9,382 bases of DNA from NCBI GenBank assembly GCA_005793025.1, contig SXQI01000284.1, positions 1 to 9,382 of the forward strand, in the 5' to 3' direction. Made by a program: the position numbers and the translations under genes. Below are positions 5,793 to 9,382 of this stretch, in pieces. The stretch comes from Verrucomicrobiales bacterium. Lineage in GTDB: Bacteria > Verrucomicrobiota > Verrucomicrobiia > Limisphaerales > SXQI01. How positions within the stretch are numbered: the stretch's first letter is position 1; each line of letters starts with the position of its first letter. The notes below the pieces were generated by a model that made no database searches, was not told the DNA's origin, and worked only from the letters and a program-made list of their open reading frames with translations.

Positions 5793-8312
5793 TCAGATAT
5801 CCAGATTCCGGACGTTCAGCGCATTATCCTCAATGAATTGGCGGCGAGGCTCTACTTCGTCCCCCATCAGTCGGGTGAACATTTCCTCAGCTTCCACAGG
5901 ATCCGTCATGTCGACTCTCAACAGTTTGCGCTTGGTTGGGTTCATCGTGGTTTCGAAGAGTTCTTTGGCGTTCATTTCACCCAGACCTTTGAATCGTTTT
6001 ATCTGAAGGCCCCGCTTACCCGCTTCTTTAACAATCGTCAGGATTTCTGAGATTGAGAATAGTGGGTTGATCTGTTGCTTGTCGCCTTCACCCTCGAGAA
6101 CTTCAAATAAGGGTTTGTCTTGGGCGGAGTAGTGTTCCATGTTGAATCCTTTCCGCTCCATCTTGTTCAAAAGGTCTGCAACGGCTTTGCTTTCGTGTAG
6201 CTCAAAATGGCTGGCCCTACGAATATTCCCCTTAGGTTTCTCCGCTTTGTCACCCGGGTTAGCTTCTGCAATCTCATCCCCGAACAGGCGGAGATCGGAA
6301 TTCGCAGCCCCAAATCGAGCCAACTCCTCCTCGGTATGAAAATAAAAAACAGTCTCGCTGTTTCCATCCCGAACCTTGACCAGATGTCGAGGCAAGGCAT
6401 GGGTTTTCTGATCCCGTGCGTCGATGTATTCTCCAAAATCGCCACCATGCCGTCGGAGTGCTTGGGCATATTTGTCGAGTTGAACGAGGAGTTCGATGAT
6501 CTCTGCGAGTTGCTTTTCGGTCATCTCCTTTCCATCTGCCAGATTACGCAGACGCACGTCTTCGCTTCCAAGTTGAATCAAAATTTTGTTCATCTGGACG
6601 TCGTCATCCACATATTCCACACGTTTTTTTCGGGTGACCTGATAGAGCGGAGGTTGTGCAATATAAACAAAGCCCTTCTTCACGAGCTCGGTCATCTGCC
6701 TGTAAAAAAACGTCAAGAGCAACGTCCGAATGTGGGAACCGTCCACATCCGCGTCCGTCATAATGATGATTTTATGATAGCGAAGTTTTTCGAGATTAAA
6801 TGCCCCTTCCGCCTCTCCATCACCAATGCCAGTTCCGATGGCGGTGATCATCGTTCGGATTTCCGTGTTCTGTAGCACCTTATCGAGTCGGGCTTTCTCC
6901 ACGTTGATCAACTTTCCACGCAGCGGTAGGATTGCTTGAAATTTACGATCTCTCCCTTGCTTCGCGGAACCACCGGCCGAGTCGCCTTCGACGATGTAAA
7001 GTTCAGTGTTGGCTGGGTCACGGTCTGAACAATCGGCTAGTTTACCCGGTAAGCCGCCACCCGTGAGCGCGCTTTTCCGGACGGTTTCACGAGCTTTACG
7101 AGCCGCTTCACGAGCACGGGCAGCCGTCAGACCTTTCTCGACAACCTTCTTCGCTACGGATGGGTTTCCGTCGAAGAAGGTCATCATCCCGTCATAAATA
7201 ATGGAGGCGACAATTCCATCGACCTCAGTGTTCACGAGCTTGACCTTTGTTTGGGACTCGAATCGAGGGTGTGGGAGTTTGACACTCAACACGCAAACCA
7301 AACCCTCACGCACATCATCCCCTGAAAGGCTGGGGTCTTTTTCTTTAATGAGATTATTCGCCTTCGCATACTGGTTGATGACACGGGTCAATGCTGACCT
7401 AAAACCAGTGCTATGAGTACCGCCATCCGGGTTGGGGATGGAGTTTGCGAAGAAAAGCATCTGATCGGAGTAGCTGTCGTTGTATTGCAGCACGCAATCG
7501 ACGAAGACATCCTCATCTTTTCCTTCTACTTTCGCGGACCGTTTGCCATTAACGACTATCGCCTTCGGATGGATGACCTGTTTGTTCCGTCCGAGCTGGC
7601 GAACAAATTCTTCGATGCCATCTTTGTATAAAAACTTTTCGGACTTGTTGTCCAACCGTTCATCCGTGAGCGTGATCTCTACCCCGGGATTCAAGAACGC
7701 TAGCTCCCTCAGCCGATTGGCCAGCAGATCGAATTTGAACTCGGTTGTGATCGTAAATATTGTGGCGTCCGGCTTGAAAGTGATCAACGTTCCGGTGGAC
7801 TTGGATTTTCCAATAACCTCAAGAGGCCGCATGGTTTTTCCGCGTTCAAACTCCATGAAATACACCTTGCCGTCTCTTGAGACTTCAACCTTGAACCAAT
7901 CTGATAGCGCGTTGACGCATTTCGCTCCGACCCCGTGCAAACCGCCGGAGTATTTATAGGCTCCCTGACCGAATTTACCGCCCGCATGCAGGTTAGTGAG
8001 AACTAGTTCCACAGCTGGCATCTTGAACTTCGGATGCATATCGACGGGAATTCCTCGGCCGTCGTCCCGAATGGACACCGAACCATCCACATTAATTGAG
8101 ACGACGATGTGGTTACAGTGGCCGGCTAGGTGCTCATCGATGGAGTTGTCCAACACCTCAAAAACACAATGGTGTAGGCCACGTTCATCGGGGTCTCCAA
8201 TATACATTCCGGGCCGTTTGCGAACGGCCTCCAACCCCTCCAATTTGTCGATTTTGGAAGAATCATAAACATCGGCTACGGTGCCTAGATTGGTAGGAAT
8301 CAAATCGCTCAT
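5793..8312 (-). CDS. gyrB: DNA gyrase subunit B
   Basis: GyrB is the ATPase and TOPRIM subunit that partners GyrA. It has 839 residues, against 804 in E. coli. The GHKL ATPase domain shows E52 and N56 in FEVLDNSIDE (the E52 position is the general base), DDGRGIP at 83-89, and the ATP-lid glycines in GGLHGVGAK at 123-131. R146 matches the E. coli R136 coumarin-contact position. The transducer domain spans roughly 225-400. The TOPRIM domain has E442 in EGDSAGGSAKQGRDR and the metal-binding D520, D522 and D524 in MTDADVDGSH. An extra domain of about 180 residues (565-745) separates TOPRIM from the tail, which holds QIKRFKGLGEMN at 770-781 and the final EPRRQFIEDNAL. An in-frame TGA three codons upstream fixes the ATG start. 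It is the first gene of the gyrB-gyrA operon and diverges from the dacB-like gene. Confidence 0.97.
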   Translation of the reverse strand: MSDLIPTNLGTVADVYDSSKIDKLEGLEAVRKRPGMYIGDPDERGLHHCVFEVLDNSIDEHLAGHCNHIVVSINVDGSVSIRDDGRGIPVDMHPKFKMPAVELVLTNLHAGGKFGQGAYKYSGGLHGVGAKCVNALSDWFKVEVSRDGKVYFMEFERGKTMRPLEVIGKSKSTGTLITFKPDATIFTITTEFKFDLLANRLRELAFLNPGVEITLTDERLDNKSEKFLYKDGIEEFVRQLGRNKQVIHPKAIVVNGKRSAKVEGKDEDVFVDCVLQYNDSYSDQMLFFANSIPNPDGGTHSTGFRSALTRVINQYAKANNLIKEKDPSLSGDDVREGLVCVLSVKLPHPRFESQTKVKLVNTEVDGIVASIIYDGMMTFFDGNPSVAKKVVEKGLTAARAREAARKARETVRKSALTGGGLPGKLADCSDRDPANTELYIVEGDSAGGSAKQGRDRKFQAILPLRGKLINVEKARLDKVLQNTEIRTMITAIGTGIGDGEAEGAFNLEKLRYHKIIIMTDADVDGSHIRTLLLTFFYRQMTELVKKGFVYIAQPPLYQVTRKKRVEYVDDDVQMNKILIQLGSEDVRLRNLADGKEMTEKQLAEIIELLVQLDKYAQALRRHGGDFGEYIDARDQKTHALPRHLVKVRDGNSETVFYFHTEEELARFGAANSDLRLFGDEIAEANPGDKAEKPKGNIRRASHFELHESKAVADLLNKMERKGFNMEHYSAQDKPLFEVLEGEGDKQQINPLFSISEILTIVKEAGKRGLQIKRFKGLGEMNAKELFETTMNPTKRKLLRVDMTDPVEAEEMFTRLMGDEVEPRRQFIEDNALNVRNLDI

Positions 8313-8328
8313 TACTGTTCAAAAAATA

Positions 8329-8348
8329 GATTTGTTGGGAGACAAATC
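8329..8348 (-). repeat. inverted repeat just upstream of gyrB
   Basis: GATTTGT at 8329-8335 and ACAAATC at 8342-8348 are exact reverse complements around a six-base loop. The near arm ends 16 bases before the gyrB ATG. On the gyrB strand it is followed by TATTTTTT. It may be a protein-binding operator or a weak leader hairpin in the gyrB mRNA. The stem is only 7 bp and AT-rich, so strong termination is unlikely. Confidence 0.45.
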
Positions 8349-8421
8349 GTCGTCATTTACCGGTCAATAAAATCGCAGAAAACGGGAGAAAAAGCCAACT
8401 TATTTTCCAGCAGTTTTGGAT

Positions 8422-8431
8422 CGAAATTTCG
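8422..8431. repeat. perfect 10-bp palindrome in the divergent promoter region
   Basis: CGAAATTTCG is exactly self-complementary and lies about midway between the gyrB and dacB-like starts. A dimeric regulator could read it, but a 10-bp palindrome can easily arise by chance. No second copy was noticed nearby. Confidence 0.3.
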
Positions 8432-8551
8432 GCCTTTTTTACTACTAATCCTCGACAAGTGGATTTACTTCATAAGCTGTAATCCTGAGCGGATGTGCCA
8501 TCCTTTCAAAAAAGCTTCTCGGCCAAGGTATTGCGGGTTAATAAATGCCGA

Positions 8552-9382
8552 GTGATTCGCCTTTTTTGGCTGTTTTACTGGTTCGTTGGGATCCTGAGTT
8601 GGCAAGTCCAAGCTCAGCCGCAAAAGGATTGGGCTCATCAAATGGCTAAGTTTGTGGGTTCCCACCGAACGGATGGGGCTCTCTGGGGAATTGAAATAGC
8701 GAATTTAAACTCTGGGCAATTATTGTTCGCCACAAATGAGCATGTATTGCTCAAAATAGCTTCCAACCAAAAACTTTTTTCGGCCGCTTGGGTGCTTGCA
8801 GAATTGGGGCCGAAAACTTTATTACCCACTTCCGTGCATACCCACGGTCTGATTAACTCTCAAGGTGTATTAGAAGGTGACTTGGTAATTAGCGGGGTAG
8901 GGGATCCAACTTGGGGAACCGAGCGAGTATTTGCCTCAGGGGCCCATCAATGGGAATCCTTGATTGCCCTAATCAAATCAGCCCGAATCCAAAAGATCGA
9001 TGGGAGGCTGGTAGCCGATGTCTCGAGGATCACAGGCTCGCGGTGGGGAACCAACCGCTTGACTTCCGATTTGATCCACCCGTTCGCTGCGGAGGTCTCA
9101 GCACTGAACGATCATGAAAACTATACCGTCGGACGTATTCAACCGTCCTCTGTAGGATTGAAGGCAGATTTGTCCTTTGTTCCATCAATCGACCCTCACA
9201 GGTTCAACAACAAGGTCATCACTGTGAACGGTTCCCAACCTTTAAAACCCATCTATTTTTGGAAAACTCCATCCAACGATACCATCCAATTGGCTGGTGA
9301 TATTCGGACAAATGGGGTTCCCCAACGTTTCGAACTCGCGGTCTCCGATCCACCACGTTGGTTCCTCGAACGTTTCCGGAAG
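8552..9382 (+). CDS. dacB: PBP4-type D-Ala-D-Ala carboxypeptidase/endopeptidase (family S13), 5' part
   Basis: This is the N-terminal 277 codons of a secreted penicillin-binding protein that hydrolyses D-Ala-D-Ala ends or cross-links of peptidoglycan. The frame is open from a TGA at 8486-8488 to the window end and contains no ATG before residue 31. GTG at 8552 is preferred because it gives a typical signal peptide: R3, then an aromatic hydrophobic core to about residue 17, with predicted cleavage after VQA at residue 21. TTG at 8531 or GTG at 8495 would lengthen the n-region. The catalytic serine is S71 in the SxxK motif SNQK (71-74), within KIASNQKLFSAAW. Downstream are the S13-typical GDLVISGVGDPTW and, further on, FAAEVSALNDHEN. 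The later SxN and KTG motifs would lie beyond the window, so completeness cannot be judged. It diverges from gyrB. The family call is firm; dacB as a symbol is by family resemblance. Confidence 0.82.
   Translation, partial: MIRLFWLFYWFVGILSWQVQAQPQKDWAHQMAKFVGSHRTDGALWGIEIANLNSGQLLFATNEHVLLKIASNQKLFSAAWVLAELGPKTLLPTSVHTHGLINSQGVLEGDLVISGVGDPTWGTERVFASGAHQWESLIALIKSARIQKIDGRLVADVSRITGSRWGTNRLTSDLIHPFAAEVSALNDHENYTVGRIQPSSVGLKADLSFVPSIDPHRFNNKVITVNGSQPLKPIYFWKTPSNDTIQLAGDIRTNGVPQRFELAVSDPPRWFLERFRK

Larger units (their letters stand above)
8313..8551. promoter_or_regulatory. divergent intergenic region between gyrB and the dacB-like gene
   Basis: This region of roughly 240 bases must hold the promoters for gyrB-gyrA (minus) and the peptidase gene (plus). 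It is AT-rich near gyrB and contains the inverted repeat at 8329-8348 and the palindrome at 8422-8431. On the minus strand, TTGACC is present (8361-8366), but no good -10 lies 16-18 bases after it. TATTTT close to the gyrB ATG would imply an almost leaderless transcript and has no good -35. I therefore do not assign either promoter. Confidence 0.55.

Noticed and set aside
6207..6875. 222-codon plus-strand frame opposite gyrB
   Set aside because: Fully antisense to conserved TOPRIM and insertion coding sequence, with no motif of its own and no plausible start signal.
6916..6918. GyrB R465 at the position of E. coli K447, a quinolone-related residue
   Set aside because: Arg is a conservative and common residue at this site in many bacteria, so it is not evidence of resistance.
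7480..7959. 159-codon plus-strand frame opposite gyrB
   Set aside because: Antisense shadow; Ser/Arg-rich translation without domain features.
8416..8448. Possible plus-strand promoter (TTGGAT with TACTAC or TACTAA)
   Set aside because: TACTAC is a poor -10 match, and TACTAA lies 21 bases after the -35-like hexamer, which is too far; not listed as a promoter.
8545..8646. Short ATG-initiated plus-strand frame (MPSDSPF...) overlapping the peptidase start
   Set aside because: It stops after 33 codons and lies in a different frame from the S13 protein; the GTG frame encodes a clear signal peptide and the SxxK motif.
8465..8829. Minus-strand frames opposite the start of the peptidase gene
   Set aside because: Antisense to the signal peptide and active-site coding sequence of the S13 gene; no independent support.
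1..9382. A new defence, mobile or biosynthetic system
   Set aside because: All long coding regions belong to well-known housekeeping families, and there are no insertion-sequence ends, integrase, CRISPR repeats or atypical gene cluster in the window.

Overview
The window looks like an ordinary chromosomal housekeeping segment from a bacterium of the PVC group, most likely Verrucomicrobiota. This placement is an inference from protein character: GyrA carries the NYHPHGEAVIYPTLV version of the quinolone-region helix, GyrB carries HGVGAKCVNALS, E2 carries ENEKA around its lipoyl-lysine, and most start codons lack a Shine-Dalgarno sequence. No searches were run, so the phylum is a best guess. I see no phage, transposon, CRISPR, tRNA or rRNA signal.

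Layout: (1) Positions 1-259 hold no confident gene. There may be the 5' end of a divergent minus-strand gene at 1-71, followed by a leader region with a nine-C tract and a repeated TGGCGC motif. (2) Positions 260-3028 carry two plus-strand genes 12 bases apart: pdhC, the lipoylated E2 acyltransferase of a 2-oxo acid dehydrogenase complex (probably pyruvate dehydrogenase), and lpdA, the E3 dihydrolipoamide dehydrogenase. A perfect-stem intrinsic terminator follows at 3048-3078. (3) Positions 3089-8312 carry gyrB then gyrA on the minus strand, 70 bases apart, encoding both subunits of DNA gyrase. (4) Positions 8313-8551 are a divergent intergenic region with an inverted repeat and a palindrome. 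(5) From about 8552 to the window end runs the 5' part of a plus-strand gene for a secreted PBP4/DacB-type D-Ala-D-Ala carboxypeptidase (peptidase family S13). It has no usable ATG start, so it is easily missed.

How the genes work together: E2 and E3 are two parts of one complex. E2 carries acyl groups on its lipoyl arm and passes them to CoA; E3 reoxidises the dihydrolipoyl arm and makes NADH. The E1 decarboxylase that loads the arm is not in the window. GyrA and GyrB form the A2B2 topoisomerase that introduces negative supercoils. The peptidase trims or cleaves peptidoglycan cross-links in the periplasm and has no evident functional link to gyrase.

I found no previously undescribed system here. 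The points most worth a second look are the Ala/Pro residues at the two principal quinolone-contact positions of GyrA, the second well-kept GyrA-box, the U-rich starts without Shine-Dalgarno sequences, the one-sided terminator between convergent operons, and small symmetric elements upstream of gyrB.
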